Source: Agaribacter marinus (GTDB taxonomy: Bacteria > Pseudomonadota > Gammaproteobacteria > Enterobacterales > Alteromonadaceae). From it: a stretch of DNA of 64,000 bases. The translations under genes and the position numbers were made by a program. The stretch lies in NCBI RefSeq assembly GCF_030160655.1, contig NZ_BSOT01000005.1:620001-684000 (forward strand), read 5' to 3'. Positions 9,497 to 19,145 of the stretch are shown here, piece after piece. Within the stretch, counting starts at the first letter, position 1, and the number at the start of each line of letters is the position of its first letter. Below the pieces are notes generated by a model, which made no database searches, was not told the DNA's origin, and was given only the letters and a program-made list of their open reading frames with translations.

Positions 9497-10132
9497 ATGC
9501 TTAAATTTTTAATCGCAGATGATCATCCATTGTATAGGGAAGCCTTAAAAGGTGCCCTTAAGACAGAGTTTGATCGCGTTACTTACTTAGAATCGGATTC
9601 TTTTAATTCTACCGTTAATGTCATACGTAATAACAGACGGCTCAATTTACTTCTTTTAGATTTGAACATGCCGGGGTGTGATAACTTTTACGGCTTGTTA
9701 AGAATAAAACAAACATACCCAGACTTACCAATTGCTGTAGTTTCTGCCACTGATTCCATCGATGTTATTTCGCAGGTTTTAGAGTTTGGGGCTGATGCAT
9801 TTATTCCAAAAACGACACCCACCACAGATCTTATTATTGCGTTAAAAACAGTATTAGATGGTGAAAAATGGATACCAGAGCATATTAAAAAGGAGTTGGT
9901 TGAAGTTAATTCAGATACGTTGGAAATTGCGCAACAGGTGAAAGAGCTTACACCAAAACAATTTCAGGTATTAAGGTTTATTAAGCAAGGCATGATGAAC
10001 AAACAAATTGCCGATCATTTGAGTGTGACAGAAGCGACAGTAAAAGCGCACATTAGCATGATTTTTAAGCGTTTGAATGTTAAGTCGCGCACGCAAATAC
10101 TAGTGGCAATTGAAAAGCTTCAATTAGACTAG
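9497..10132 (+). CDS. NarL/FixJ-type response regulator (orphan)
   Basis: A 211-residue two-domain regulator. The receiver (about 1-120) has the acidic pair Asp8-Asp9, phosphoacceptor Asp55 in LLLLDLNMPG and conserved Lys105 in FIPKTT. The C-terminal LuxR-type helix-turn-helix (about 146-208) carries LTPKQFQVL and MNKQIADHLSVTEATVKAH. No histidine kinase is nearby, so partner and targets are unknown. The architecture resembles AgmR/CrbR-like regulators of Alteromonadales and Vibrionales, but that assignment is a guess. Adenosine deaminase follows 17 bases downstream and may be co-transcribed. Confidence 0.85.
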   Translation: MLKFLIADDHPLYREALKGALKTEFDRVTYLESDSFNSTVNVIRNNRRLNLLLLDLNMPGCDNFYGLLRIKQTYPDLPIAVVSATDSIDVISQVLEFGADAFIPKTTPTTDLIIALKTVLDGEKWIPEHIKKELVEVNSDTLEIAQQVKELTPKQFQVLRFIKQGMMNKQIADHLSVTEATVKAHISMIFKRLNVKSRTQILVAIEKLQLD

Positions 10133-10149
10133 CGCAAGACAGAAAACAC

Positions 10150-11133
10150 ATGTTGCCATTGATTGATCTCCATCGTCATTTGGACGGCAATATACGGCCT
10201 TCAACGATACTGGATATTGCGAGCAAAAAAGGACTGCCGCTCGCCAAACACTCGTTAGCGTCACTTCAAAAACTTATTTTTATACAAGACAAAACGTCTG
10301 ATTTATTAGCTTTTTTACAAAAGCTGGACTATGGCGTATCTGTCCTCACCAGTGTAGAAGACTGTTATAGAGTTGCGTTTGAAAATGTTGAAGATGCATT
10401 TAATGAGGGCTTGTCTTATGTTGAGTTGCGTTTTTCTCCGTATTATATGGCGCGTTCAAACAAGCTCGATATATATGATGTCGTTGATGCCGTTGTTAGT
10501 GGTGTACATGCTGGCATGCAAGCATTTGATGTAAAAGTTAATTTAATTGGAATACTTAGCCGCTCTTACGGTGTAAAGGCGTGCTCGAATGAACTTGCGG
10601 CAATACTTGCCTACAAAGCCCATTTTGTTGCGGTAGATTTGGCTGGTGATGAATTAGGATTTCCGGCGTCTTTGTTTATACCTCATTTTAAAAAGGTCCA
10701 TCAGGCAGGCTTAAATGTTACCATTCATGCGGGTGAAGCTGATGGTGCTGGTAGTGTCTGGCGGGCAATAAAGGATTTAGGTGCAAATCGAATTGGTCAT
10801 GGTGTAAATGCAATTAGAGATCTCGAATTGCTAAATTATTTAGCGATAGAGAAAATTGGGATAGAGGCGTGTTTAACGTCAAATTACCAAACAGGTACTT
10901 GGACAAACCTTGAGACTCATCCAGTATCGACGTTTTTAAAAAACGGTATTCAAGTGAGCTTACATACTGACGACCCCGGCGTGTCTAATATAACGCTCAA
11001 CGATGAGTTTTCACTTGCTGAAAATGTACTTAATTTTTCTGGTGAGCAGATTGAAACACTGAAATCCAATGCAATTGAGCAAGCGTTTTTGTCTACGCGA
11101 GAAAAAGCGGAATTGCGGGCATTAACGTCTTAA
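10150..11133 (+). CDS. add: Adenosine deaminase
   Basis: A 327-residue TIM-barrel zinc hydrolase converting adenosine to inosine in purine salvage. Metal and active-site elements are present: DLHRHLDG (His8, His10), HAGEADGAGSV, RIGHGV and LHTDDPG. Length is close to E. coli Add (333). The gene follows the LuxR-type regulator by 17 bases. Related adenine or aminodeoxyfutalosine deaminases cannot be fully excluded, but HAGEADGAGSVWRAI fits Add best. Confidence 0.88.
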   Translation: MLPLIDLHRHLDGNIRPSTILDIASKKGLPLAKHSLASLQKLIFIQDKTSDLLAFLQKLDYGVSVLTSVEDCYRVAFENVEDAFNEGLSYVELRFSPYYMARSNKLDIYDVVDAVVSGVHAGMQAFDVKVNLIGILSRSYGVKACSNELAAILAYKAHFVAVDLAGDELGFPASLFIPHFKKVHQAGLNVTIHAGEADGAGSVWRAIKDLGANRIGHGVNAIRDLELLNYLAIEKIGIEACLTSNYQTGTWTNLETHPVSTFLKNGIQVSLHTDDPGVSNITLNDEFSLAENVLNFSGEQIETLKSNAIEQAFLSTREKAELRALTS

Positions 11134-11161
11134 TTGGTGCGTATTTACACGCTTGAATAGT

Positions 11162-11466
11162 AAAAAATAAAACCGAGTACTAGGGCTTGTTGATCTTTGC
11201 TGTGCAATTTTGCAGCGGTTTGTGATTCATTTGTGCAATGCAGAACGACTGTCGTGTAGTTATTCTACATGAAGGAGTGATAAAACAGCAGAAATGAATC
11301 ACAAGCACTGCCCTTCGGGTTCAAGCTGAGTGCATTTGCTCTTTGTTACTTGCTTTTGACGTAGAATAACTATGCCTGCAATCAAGTGCCGCGATCAAAT
11401 GCACTCAGATTGAACAAAACTTGTACAGAAAAGATCAACAAGCCCTAGTACTCGGTTTTATTTTTT
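11162..11466. mobile_element. MITE-like element with long terminal and nested internal inverted repeats
   Basis: A 305-base gene-free element between the convergent add and fadE genes. Its ends are inverted copies: the first 35 bases are identical to the reverse complement of the last 35 (AAAACCGAGTACTAGGGCTT inside), with similarity continuing about 10 more. Inside are two hairpins: 11221-11232 pairs perfectly with 11292-11303 (12 bp), and 11320-11337 pairs with 11397-11414 (17 of 18). The two loops carry a 12-base motif in inverted copies (TAGTTATTCTAC 11257-11268, GTAGAATAACTA 11361-11372). No transposase and no clear target duplication are seen; a non-autonomous transposable element is inferred. 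It may also terminate both flanking genes. Confidence 0.7.
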
Positions 11467-11494
11467 TAACCACTGAGAGAAGGTAAGCAGGTGG

Positions 11495-13948
11495 TCAAGC
11501 GGCTTTGGTTTTTCTTGCTCTCGTTGTTTTCGCTTTTTTACTGCTGGATGAAACAAGTTCTTTTGTGTCGAAATCATCTACGTTTATTGTACGAAGTCTG
11601 CCAGCTTCCGTATCTCTTAGCAGTTGCGCTTCATCTTCACTAATCAAGTTTGCGTCTAACGCTCTATCGGCAAGTTTATCTAGTTGGGTCATTTGTAGTT
11701 TTTCCCCTAATCCTTTACAGACCTTATCGAATATAGGTTCAACGGCAATAACGTTTTTGAGGGTCTGTTCAAGATCACCGAATAAGTTCCCTAAATACTG
11801 CCCATATCCTAGCCTGTCACGTGCACCGCATGTTGTTTGTAATATTTGTGCAATTTTACTTTCTACGGCATCCGACGGTTTATCAAAGCGTTTTCCAAAA
11901 GGCATTGTGATTGCGCGAAGGTATAACGCTACTGATCTTGAAGGGAAATTGCGGATAAAGTCATCTATAGCAATATCTATTTTATGCAGACTATCTTGCA
12001 GCGCCCAGTGCACAAAAGGTAAATCTTCATGCAGACGACCTTGCTCGTCATACCGCTTTAATGTTGCACTTGCCAAATATAAATGACTTAGTACATCGCC
12101 TAAACGAGCGGACAACCGCTCACGTCTTTTTAAGCTTCCACCTAATACACCCATAGATATATCGGTCAGTAAGGCTAGGTTAGCAGAGTAGCCTTGTAAG
12201 GCTTGATAGTATCTAGATGTGTCGTCTCTAAAAGGCGTGCCACTCAGTCTGCCACCAGTAAGCGAAAACCATATTGAGCGAATGGTATTGCTAAATGCAA
12301 AGCCGATGTGTCCAAACACGACTTTGTCAAAAGCATTCAGTTGCTCTGTTGTATCGTCTATCGCCGCCGCTTTAATTTCGTCCAGTACGTACGGATGGCA
12401 GCGCATTGCGCCTTGCCCAAATATCATCATATTTCGGGTTAAAATATTTGCCCCTTCAACGGTGATTGAAATTGGCGTACCTTGATATGCTCGGCCTAAA
12501 TAATTGTTTGGGCCAAGACAAATTCCCTTACCGCCATGCACATCCATTGCATCATTTACGCAATCTCGCATTTTTTCTGTCAGATGGTATTTGCAAATAG
12601 CACTTATCACTGATGGTTTTTCTCCCAAATCTACCCCTGCAGTAGACAGTGAGGTGACAGCATCCATCAGATAAGCGTTGCCGCCTATTCTAGCCAGCAT
12701 TTCTTCTACACCCTCCATTTGGCCAATCGGCAAACGGAATTGACGTCGAATACGAGAATATGCACCCGTCGACAATGCGATTTGTTTGACGCCACCTGCA
12801 GCGGATGAGGGGAGAGTTATACAACGCCCAACGGACAAACATTCCATTAGCATGCGCCATCCTTTTCCTGCCATTTTTTCGCCACCAATGATATAGCTCA
12901 ATGGGACAAAAATGTTCTCTCCTTTTAATGGGCCGTTATGAAAAGGCGTATTCATCGGGAAGTGACGTCTGCCTATCTCTAAACCATCTGTATCTCGCGG
13001 AATAAGTGCGCAGGTAATTCCCAGCTCTTTCTCGTCGCCTAGCAGGTTGTCTGGGTCATACAGCTTAAACGCTAAACCGACAACGGTGGCAATAGGGGCG
13101 AGTGTAATGTAACGCTTGTTAAACGTGAGTGACATACCCAACACTTCTTCACCGTTAAATTGCCCCTTGCAAATGATACCTTTGTCTGGAATTGCGCCAG
13201 CATCTGAACCAGCTTCAGGACTCGTTAACGCAAAACAAGGGATCTCGTCACCAGCAGCAAGTCGAGGTAAATAATGATCTTGTTGTTCTTTTGTTCCATA
13301 GTGTTGAAGAAGCTCGCCTGGCCCCAGAGAGTTAGGTACGCCGACGGTACTTGATAGTACGGCGCTTACGCCAGCAAGCTTTTGCAATACACATCGCTGA
13401 GCATAAGCTGAAAACTGTAAACCGCCGTATTGTTTTTCAATGATCATGGCAAAAAATTTGTGCTCCTTTACATAAGCCCAAATTTCGTCAGGTAAATCAG
13501 CGTCTACATGATTAATTTGCCATTCGTCCACCATCGAACACACTTCTTCGCAAGGCCCATCTAAAAATGCTTGTTCTTCAACACGTAGTCGAGGCTTAGA
13601 AATATTGTGTAGTTTCTGCCAGTCTGGTTTGCCGCTAAATAGTTCACCGTCCCACCAAACAGTACCAGCATCTATTGCCTCTTGTTCAGTACTAGACATT
13701 TCAGGGGAAACGCTTTTGTAAAATGCAAGCAGCTTCTTGCTCAATACATCCTTACGAATTGGTTCATACGCAAGCGGTATTGCAACAACGAGATAAATTA
13801 ACCAACTAAAAAAGCCAAGTTCTCCGAATACAGTGGCGATAAACAAAGCGACACCTACGGCTACAATTGACGTTTGCAGTGAATACTGTTTGTAACTCAC
13901 GACACCTAAGGTTGAAAGTACAAACATTAACCAGATAAAATCGGACAT
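11495..13948 (-). CDS. fadE: Acyl-CoA dehydrogenase FadE
   Basis: An 817-residue enzyme of the large FadE class (E. coli 814), catalysing the first step of fatty acid beta-oxidation, acyl-CoA to trans-2-enoyl-CoA. Two or three hydrophobic segments occupy the first 65 residues, followed by the acyl-CoA dehydrogenase core ([69 protein letters not shown]) and the long FadE-specific C-terminal domain ending in a Lys-rich tail. A FadR-like operator lies 10 bases upstream of the start codon. Confidence 0.95.
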   Translation of the reverse strand: MSDFIWLMFVLSTLGVVSYKQYSLQTSIVAVGVALFIATVFGELGFFSWLIYLVVAIPLAYEPIRKDVLSKKLLAFYKSVSPEMSSTEQEAIDAGTVWWDGELFSGKPDWQKLHNISKPRLRVEEQAFLDGPCEEVCSMVDEWQINHVDADLPDEIWAYVKEHKFFAMIIEKQYGGLQFSAYAQRCVLQKLAGVSAVLSSTVGVPNSLGPGELLQHYGTKEQQDHYLPRLAAGDEIPCFALTSPEAGSDAGAIPDKGIICKGQFNGEEVLGMSLTFNKRYITLAPIATVVGLAFKLYDPDNLLGDEKELGITCALIPRDTDGLEIGRRHFPMNTPFHNGPLKGENIFVPLSYIIGGEKMAGKGWRMLMECLSVGRCITLPSSAAGGVKQIALSTGAYSRIRRQFRLPIGQMEGVEEMLARIGGNAYLMDAVTSLSTAGVDLGEKPSVISAICKYHLTEKMRDCVNDAMDVHGGKGICLGPNNYLGRAYQGTPISITVEGANILTRNMMIFGQGAMRCHPYVLDEIKAAAIDDTTEQLNAFDKVVFGHIGFAFSNTIRSIWFSLTGGRLSGTPFRDDTSRYYQALQGYSANLALLTDISMGVLGGSLKRRERLSARLGDVLSHLYLASATLKRYDEQGRLHEDLPFVHWALQDSLHKIDIAIDDFIRNFPSRSVALYLRAITMPFGKRFDKPSDAVESKIAQILQTTCGARDRLGYGQYLGNLFGDLEQTLKNVIAVEPIFDKVCKGLGEKLQMTQLDKLADRALDANLISEDEAQLLRDTEAGRLRTINVDDFDTKELVSSSSKKAKTTRARKTKAA

Positions 13949-13957
13949 AACTGCCTC

Positions 13958-13974
13958 AAAGGTCAGACCAGAGA
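13958..13974. promoter_or_regulatory. FadR-like operator at fadE
   Basis: On the fadE strand the sequence reads CTGGTCTGACCT, matching the core of the gammaproteobacterial FadR consensus (CTGGTCNGACC). It overlaps the fadE leader just upstream of the ribosome-binding region, where bound FadR would repress. fadE is a classical FadR target; the fadR gene itself is not in this window. Confidence 0.65.
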
Positions 13975-14072
13975 ATTGTAAATGTTAAATTATATCCAAT
14001 ATTGTAAAAAAGCAAGGTAAATAGTGGGAATAGTAGTCAATACAAGTTTGTCGTATGGCCCATATGCTAAGT

Positions 14073-14498
14073 TTACCTACGTAGAAATTGAAAACCAAGC
14101 CAACCGGCGACTGCGGATATACTTGTTAAAAAGGTGCCCCAACCCCAATCAATTAACATGATTGATAATGAAAAACCGTCAATGATACTATAGGCCGTAA
14201 GATTATATGCGCCGTAGCTAGCTATGCCTAACAGCGCACCATCGATAGCGGCGTAAAACCAAGGCTTTTCTCTATTGGGTACGATTGCTAATACAAATGT
14301 AACTAAGCCATACATCAAGTAAAATATTACCCAAGGCCAAGTGATAAATTCATTTCTTAACAAACTGCGCATTTCTGACTGATAGATATCTGTTGCCAAC
14401 CAACCAAGCCATACAGCATCCAGTATGCCAAAGCACAAAAAAATACAAAAGATGGATAAAAAGATATTGCTTAAAAAACGTTGTATATTGGCAAGCAT
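14073..14498 (-). CDS. DUF2177 family membrane protein
   Basis: A 141-residue protein with four hydrophobic segments (about 10-32, 50-72, 80-105, 110-135). FGILDAVWLGWLATDIYQSEM near the N-terminus and the Trp/Gly-rich LIDWGWGTFLTSISAVAGWLG at the C-terminus match the DUF2177 pattern. The function of the family is unknown. It sits alone between fadE and the DUF3108 gene, same strand, about 74 bases after the latter. Confidence 0.7.
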   Translation of the reverse strand: MLANIQRFLSNIFLSIFCIFLCFGILDAVWLGWLATDIYQSEMRSLLRNEFITWPWVIFYLMYGLVTFVLAIVPNREKPWFYAAIDGALLGIASYGAYNLTAYSIIDGFSLSIMLIDWGWGTFLTSISAVAGWLGFQFLRR

Positions 14499-14572
14499 AT
14501 TAGTCTACTAATTGTCGTGTTGATAATTGGCGTAAATAAGCATTTATGAGGAATGAGTATTCAAAACCAACG

Positions 14573-15304
14573 CTATTGTACAAAGCTAGATAATTTCATA
14601 TCACCTTGCTCTTTGCCTTCTTTGAATTGTTGTAATCGAACTAGCGACCAATTAAGAGAGGGAGCAAACCAAACGTAGGTTTTTCGTTTATTTGTTTCTC
14701 GATTAATTTTAACTTTAATAGCGTCAATTTCGCCATAGGGAAGCTTAAGTGTTTCTTTATTCATTTTTTCAAGTACGTATCTACGTTTTTCGCCGCGCGA
14801 ATTAATAAAATGATACGTAAATGTGTCTACATTAGACGATAACCTCTGAGATAAATCGAGCCTTAGTAGTTGACCATCAAGCTCACCATCCCAAGGAAAT
14901 TTAGCATCGTCGTTTACTAATATTTGCTTGTTTTGTTGATTAAATTCGACGAACAAGTATTTGTTTCTGCCAGTCCCTTTACGTACATATTCATAACTAA
15001 TGGGGAGCAATTCTGCTGTTTGCGATGTACTAGTATCGACTGAAAAAATACTTGTTTCATAACGTTTGTCGGATAAGAAAAACTTAGATACTTTTGATGT
15101 ATATCGCATTTTATAGGTATCGTCAGGCAGTTTTTCTAACTGCAGTGTAGCTTTACCTACCTCGTCATTGTCGTGGTATGCCGTGTACTCAGCATTAAAA
15201 GGTTTGATTGAAAATGGACTCGCAGCAAATACATTGAACGTTAAAAGGAGAAAGACAATGCTACTGAATATTTGTTTGGAAAATGCTTTAGAAAGTAACT
15301 TCAT
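14573..15304 (-). CDS. Exported DUF3108 protein
   Basis: A protein of about 243 residues with a signal peptide (KLLSKAFSKQIFSSIVFLLL, cleavage likely near VFA-ASP) and a DUF3108-type beta-rich domain (FNAEYTAYHDNDEVGKATLQL, YRYTS-like strands, WFAPSLNWSLVRLQQF). Probably periplasmic; the family has no assigned reaction. The ATG at 15304 is chosen because it puts the signal peptide at the N-terminus; ATG 15319 is an alternative. It overlaps the 3' end of purN by about 17 bases, so it belongs to the purMN transcript, a common arrangement in related genomes. Confidence 0.75.
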   Translation of the reverse strand: MKLLSKAFSKQIFSSIVFLLLTFNVFAASPFSIKPFNAEYTAYHDNDEVGKATLQLEKLPDDTYKMRYTSKVSKFFLSDKRYETSIFSVDTSTSQTAELLPISYEYVRKGTGRNKYLFVEFNQQNKQILVNDDAKFPWDGELDGQLLRLDLSQRLSSNVDTFTYHFINSRGEKRRYVLEKMNKETLKLPYGEIDAIKVKINRETNKRKTYVWFAPSLNWSLVRLQQFKEGKEQGDMKLSSFVQ

Positions 15305-15944
15305 TATGGAGTAATCCATTTCTGGACAGCTTTTCGTCATCGAATATCACGCTGTCATCCTCTAATCGTAATCTCCCACTACAATACCATGCAATGACTA
15401 AAGGGTATATGTCCCATTCTCGCTGAGCGACTTTTTTTGCTAAACTTTCCGATGTGTCGTCAGGCGATATACTTACTTCGGTTTGTGCTATGATCGGTCC
15501 TCCATCAAGTTCACAAGTAACAAAATGAATACTTGCACCGTGCTTTATGTCACCATTGTCAATAGCACGTTGATGCGTGTTTAAACCTGGATATAGCGGC
15601 AGTAGTGAAGGGTGGATATTGAGCATTTTACCGTGGTAGTGTTTAACTAACCCAGGCGTAAGAATACGCATGAAACCAGCAAGAACGATGATATCTGGGC
15701 AATAGGCATCTATTTTATTTTGTAAGGCATGGTCGAAACTTTCGCGCGAATCATAGGCCTTATGATCAATAGTAATTGCGTCAATATCGGCTTTTTTAGC
15801 CCTTTGTAAGGCAAATGCTGTAGGTCGATTAGAAATGATTGCACAAACTTCACCGCGAATGTCATTACTCTGACATGCCTCGATAATCGCTTGTGCATTT
15901 GAACCATTGCCGGATACCAATATTACAATGCGTTTATTTTGCAT
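15288..15944 (-). CDS. purN: Phosphoribosylglycinamide formyltransferase PurN
   Basis: A 218-residue 10-formyl-THF-dependent GAR transformylase, third step of purine synthesis. Seen: IVILVSGNGSNAQAIIEAC at the N-terminus, LAGFMRIL, and the catalytic/folate segment NIHPSLLPLYPGLNTHQRAI with HGASIHFVTCELDGG. The start codon overlaps the purM stop by one base, giving the usual purMN operon. Confidence 0.95.
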   Translation of the reverse strand: MQNKRIVILVSGNGSNAQAIIEACQSNDIRGEVCAIISNRPTAFALQRAKKADIDAITIDHKAYDSRESFDHALQNKIDAYCPDIIVLAGFMRILTPGLVKHYHGKMLNIHPSLLPLYPGLNTHQRAIDNGDIKHGASIHFVTCELDGGPIIAQTEVSISPDDTSESLAKKVAQREWDIYPLVIAWYCSGRLRLEDDSVIFDDEKLSRNGLLHNEVTF

Positions 15945-16981
15945 TACTCAATTATCACAGCTTCATTTGTATTGTTGTCAGTGACGTCACCAATTATCCA
16001 TGCATTTTCACCTAGCTGATTAAGAAGTGCTGCGCACTCTTCCGCTATATCATCCTCAACAACAAGTATCAAACCTACGCCACAATTAAAGGTCCGATAC
16101 ATTTCATGAGTTGTCACATTTCCGGCAGTTTGTAAAAATGAGAAAATAGCTGGCCACTCCCAAGTATTACCTTGAATATTGGCAGTTAAACTTTCTGGCA
16201 ATACACGCGGTATGTTTTCCCAGAACCCTCCGCCAGTAATGTGAGATATTGCATTTACCTTGTATTTTTCGAGCAGTGCTAATACATTCTTTACATAAAT
16301 GCGTGTAGGCTGAAGTAACCAATCTTTAATTGCTTTGCCTTCAAGCGTGTCGTCTACATTGACATTGCCAACCTCAATGATTTTTCTAATTAAAGAATAA
16401 CCATTAGAGTGGGGACCTGAAGATGCTAATGCAATAATTTTATTGCCTGCCTTCACGTTGCTGCCATCAATGACATCATCCGCTTCAACTACGCCAACAC
16501 AAAAGCCTGCTACATCATAGTCTTCACCGTGGTACATACCTGGCATTTCTGCCGTTTCACCACCAATAAGGGCACAACCCGATAGCTCACAGCCTTCACC
16601 TATACCACTGACTACTTCTGCTGCTGTATCTACATTGAGCTTGCCCGTTGCATAATAATCAAGGAAGAATAAAGGTTCTGCGCCTTGTACTATTAAGTCA
16701 TTTACGCACATGGCCACTAAATCGATACCAATACCGCTATGTGCTTCTAAGTCCATCGCGAGGCGTAATTTTGTGCCTACACCGTCAGTCCCTGATACCA
16801 ATAACGGGTTGCGATATTTTGTTGGTAGCGAGCAGAGTGCACCAAAACCGCCTAGACCGCCTCTAACTTCGGGGCGGTGGGTACGTTTGCTTACCGATTT
16901 TATGCGGTCTACTAATTGATTACCTGCGTCGATGTCTACGCCCGCGTCTTTATAACTTAATGACGGTTTATTATCAGCCAC
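15944..16981 (-). CDS. purM: Phosphoribosylformylglycinamidine cyclo-ligase PurM
   Basis: A 345-residue AIR synthetase, same length as E. coli PurM. Seen: [20 protein letters not shown], the ATP-site segment [46 protein letters not shown] and [16 protein letters not shown]. It starts with GTG, supported by AGGAAG five to six bases upstream. First gene of purM-purN-DUF3108, divergent from the DUF2066-hda operon. I could not find a convincing PurR box upstream. Confidence 0.96.
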   Translation of the reverse strand: MADNKPSLSYKDAGVDIDAGNQLVDRIKSVSKRTHRPEVRGGLGGFGALCSLPTKYRNPLLVSGTDGVGTKLRLAMDLEAHSGIGIDLVAMCVNDLIVQGAEPLFFLDYYATGKLNVDTAAEVVSGIGEGCELSGCALIGGETAEMPGMYHGEDYDVAGFCVGVVEADDVIDGSNVKAGNKIIALASSGPHSNGYSLIRKIIEVGNVNVDDTLEGKAIKDWLLQPTRIYVKNVLALLEKYKVNAISHITGGGFWENIPRVLPESLTANIQGNTWEWPAIFSFLQTAGNVTTHEMYRTFNCGVGLILVVEDDIAEECAALLNQLGENAWIIGDVTDNNTNEAVIIE

Positions 16982-17099
16982 TTAAACTTCCTCTGGAAAA
17001 AATGCGCCGCGATTTTACCAGTTAGCAATGCAAAGTTGTATTAAAAAATGCGGTGAAATTAAAGGTGCAAATAAAAAAGAAATATCAGACAATATAAGC

Positions 17100-18389
17100 A
17101 TGGATAAATTGTTGGGTATATTTGTGACTATAAAGCATTGGTTGCTTGCATTGTTAATGTTGTTTTCCACGTTTGTTTCTTTTGCGTCTGATGGGCAAAA
17201 GATTAATGTGGGTAGTGTCTTGATTGATAGTCAAGCACGCAGTGATCAACAGCAAGCTGGCAAAAGTGCGTTAACCCAAGTGTTTGTCAAGGTCAGCGGC
17301 GATACCTCTATCGCTGAAAATGAAGTAATTTCGAGAGCTATTCAGAATTATGAACAGTACTTAGTGTCAAGTCGCTTTATTCAAAATGGCAACAATTTGA
17401 TGTTTGAGGCGGTGTTTAATCATCAAAAAGTTGTCAATTTATTAAAAGCTGCCCGCTTACCCGTGTGGGCTTCACTGCGGCCTAGTGCGATTATCTGGGT
17501 AGCAGAGAAAAGCCTTAACAACATAGAACAAGTCACACAAAATAGCTCCCCCTTGTTAAATGACACTATAAATATCGAATCAAACGCTAGGGGTTTATCG
17601 ATAATTACACCTATTGGTGATTTAGATGATGCCATGGCTGTATCTGCCTATGATGTTTGGTACCAGAGTATTAATAAACTCCAGACGCAATCTATGCGTT
17701 ATGGCACTGATTATGTTATTAACGCGTCTATTAGCCCTTATTTAGAAATTGAAGAAGAACTCAATGCCATTGACGAGTTGTTAGGCCAAAATAACCTGAT
17801 TTCTGAGGATGTTTTAACAGCGGATAGTTCGGTACTCGATGGGGAAGTAGACAGTGAATTAGATGATACAATCGAGAGCAATGAGACACTCCACGGTGAA
17901 CCTGAAGACGATGCCAGTATTCTCGTTGACGCGTTATCCGAGCAAGCGCCAGAAATTGTACCTGACGGAACAAGTCACAAACTTGACTATATTATTACCG
18001 ATGGCACGGAGATGACGGTTGATCGTCTGTATGGCCAGTCTGCAACAGATTTACTCAGCCAGTTAATTAACTTATATGCCGATCGCTTAGCCACTAGGTA
18101 CGCAAATGTGACACTCAATCAGGACAATGTATCAGATATTGAGTTAATCGTTAGCAATGTCACCAATATATCTGACTACATGTCAATTATTACGCTGATT
18201 GACAGTTTTCCGATGACAGGCTCAGTGATCCTGAGTAAGCAAAAGAATGATTTAGCCAGCTTTTCAGTCGAAATGAAAGATACGCCCGAAAAATTGACAG
18301 ACATACTTAAATTTGATGAGAGACTTCAAGTTGTTCAATATTTTAATACAGAATCAAATTCAATTAATTTAAGGTGGGTGGCGAAGTAG
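17100..18389 (+). CDS. DUF2066 exported protein
   Basis: A protein of about 429 residues with an N-terminal hydrophobic signal/anchor (HWLLALLMLFSTFVSFA) and the DUF2066 pattern (VLIDSQARSDQQQAGKSALT, VKVSGDTSIAEN, FNHQKVVNLLKAARLPVW). The family is unassigned but almost always sits directly upstream of hda, as here. An acidic low-complexity insert of about 75 residues (after ISPYLEIEEEL, rich in D, E and S) interrupts the middle. The ATG at 17100 is preferred to an upstream in-frame ATG at 17028 because it places the signal sequence properly. The stop overlaps the hda GTG by one base. Confidence 0.75.
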   Translation: MDKLLGIFVTIKHWLLALLMLFSTFVSFASDGQKINVGSVLIDSQARSDQQQAGKSALTQVFVKVSGDTSIAENEVISRAIQNYEQYLVSSRFIQNGNNLMFEAVFNHQKVVNLLKAARLPVWASLRPSAIIWVAEKSLNNIEQVTQNSSPLLNDTINIESNARGLSIITPIGDLDDAMAVSAYDVWYQSINKLQTQSMRYGTDYVINASISPYLEIEEELNAIDELLGQNNLISEDVLTADSSVLDGEVDSELDDTIESNETLHGEPEDDASILVDALSEQAPEIVPDGTSHKLDYIITDGTEMTVDRLYGQSATDLLSQLINLYADRLATRYANVTLNQDNVSDIELIVSNVTNISDYMSIITLIDSFPMTGSVILSKQKNDLASFSVEMKDTPEKLTDILKFDERLQVVQYFNTESNSINLRWVAK

Positions 18390-19090
18390 TGCAATTAGTT
18401 TTACCTGTCTCACAACATTCAGAGAAAACATTTTTAAATATGGTAACGGGTGAAAACCAATTACTAAAAAATCAAATTGAAACCGCCATTCAAGGCCTAT
18501 CGCAGGATGATAAGACCAGAATTTTTTATGTTCACGGAAATGCTGGGGTTGGTAAAACACACATACTCCTTGCGAGCGTTGAATTAGCGACACAATTAGG
18601 TCTTAGTTGTCGATATGTGGATATGGAAGTGCTTGTTAATTTTCCAACGGAAGTCATGAGTGAAATAAGTGATGATGCACTTATTTGTATTGATAACACC
18701 CAACGACTTGCAGAATCTGCCCAATGGCAACGAATGATATTTGATTTGATCAATCAGTGTATTGAAAAATCATCTCGTTGCATACTTTTTAGCGCAAACG
18801 CGTCAGTATCGAACCTTAAACTATCGTTGCCTGATTTAGCGTCTAGGTTGACTTGGGGCATGACGTTCAGAATAACTGAACTTGATGATGTAGATAAAGC
18901 GACTGCCATGAAGGCAATGGCGCATCAAAAAGGGATGGAAGCGCCCGATGAAGTTGTTGATTTTGTTTTAAAACGCAGCAATAGAAATATGCATGACATC
19001 GAGCGTATTGTTGAACATTTAGATAAGGCCTCACTTCAGCACCAAAGAAAGCTAACAATTCCTTTTGTAAAAGAATCGTTAGTTTTCTAA
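18389..19090 (+). CDS. hda: DnaA regulatory inactivator Hda
   Basis: A 233-residue AAA+ protein (same length as E. coli Hda) that, with the DNA-loaded beta clamp, stimulates ATP hydrolysis on DnaA after initiation. Starting at the GTG, the N-terminus reads MQLVLPV, a clamp-binding motif of the QL.LP type. Then Walker A VHGNAGVGKTHIL, Walker B ALICIDN, and the sensor region NRNMHDIERIVEHLD. It is coupled to the upstream DUF2066 gene by a one-base overlap. Confidence 0.95.
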   Translation: MQLVLPVSQHSEKTFLNMVTGENQLLKNQIETAIQGLSQDDKTRIFYVHGNAGVGKTHILLASVELATQLGLSCRYVDMEVLVNFPTEVMSEISDDALICIDNTQRLAESAQWQRMIFDLINQCIEKSSRCILFSANASVSNLKLSLPDLASRLTWGMTFRITELDDVDKATAMKAMAHQKGMEAPDEVVDFVLKRSNRNMHDIERIVEHLDKASLQHQRKLTIPFVKESLVF

Positions 19091-19145
19091 GTGTGCAGTG
19101 AAAACTGCGTAGTTGTTGATTAAGCTTAAATTTTCTGGTTTAGGC

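Noticed and set aside
11505-12086. 193-codon plus-strand open frame opposite fadE
   Set aside because: It lies entirely antisense to the clearly real fadE coding sequence, and its Ser/Leu/Cys-rich product looks like a shadow frame.
19094-19112. GCAGT GAAA ACTGC hairpin after hda as terminator
   Set aside because: Five-bp stem without a T-run.
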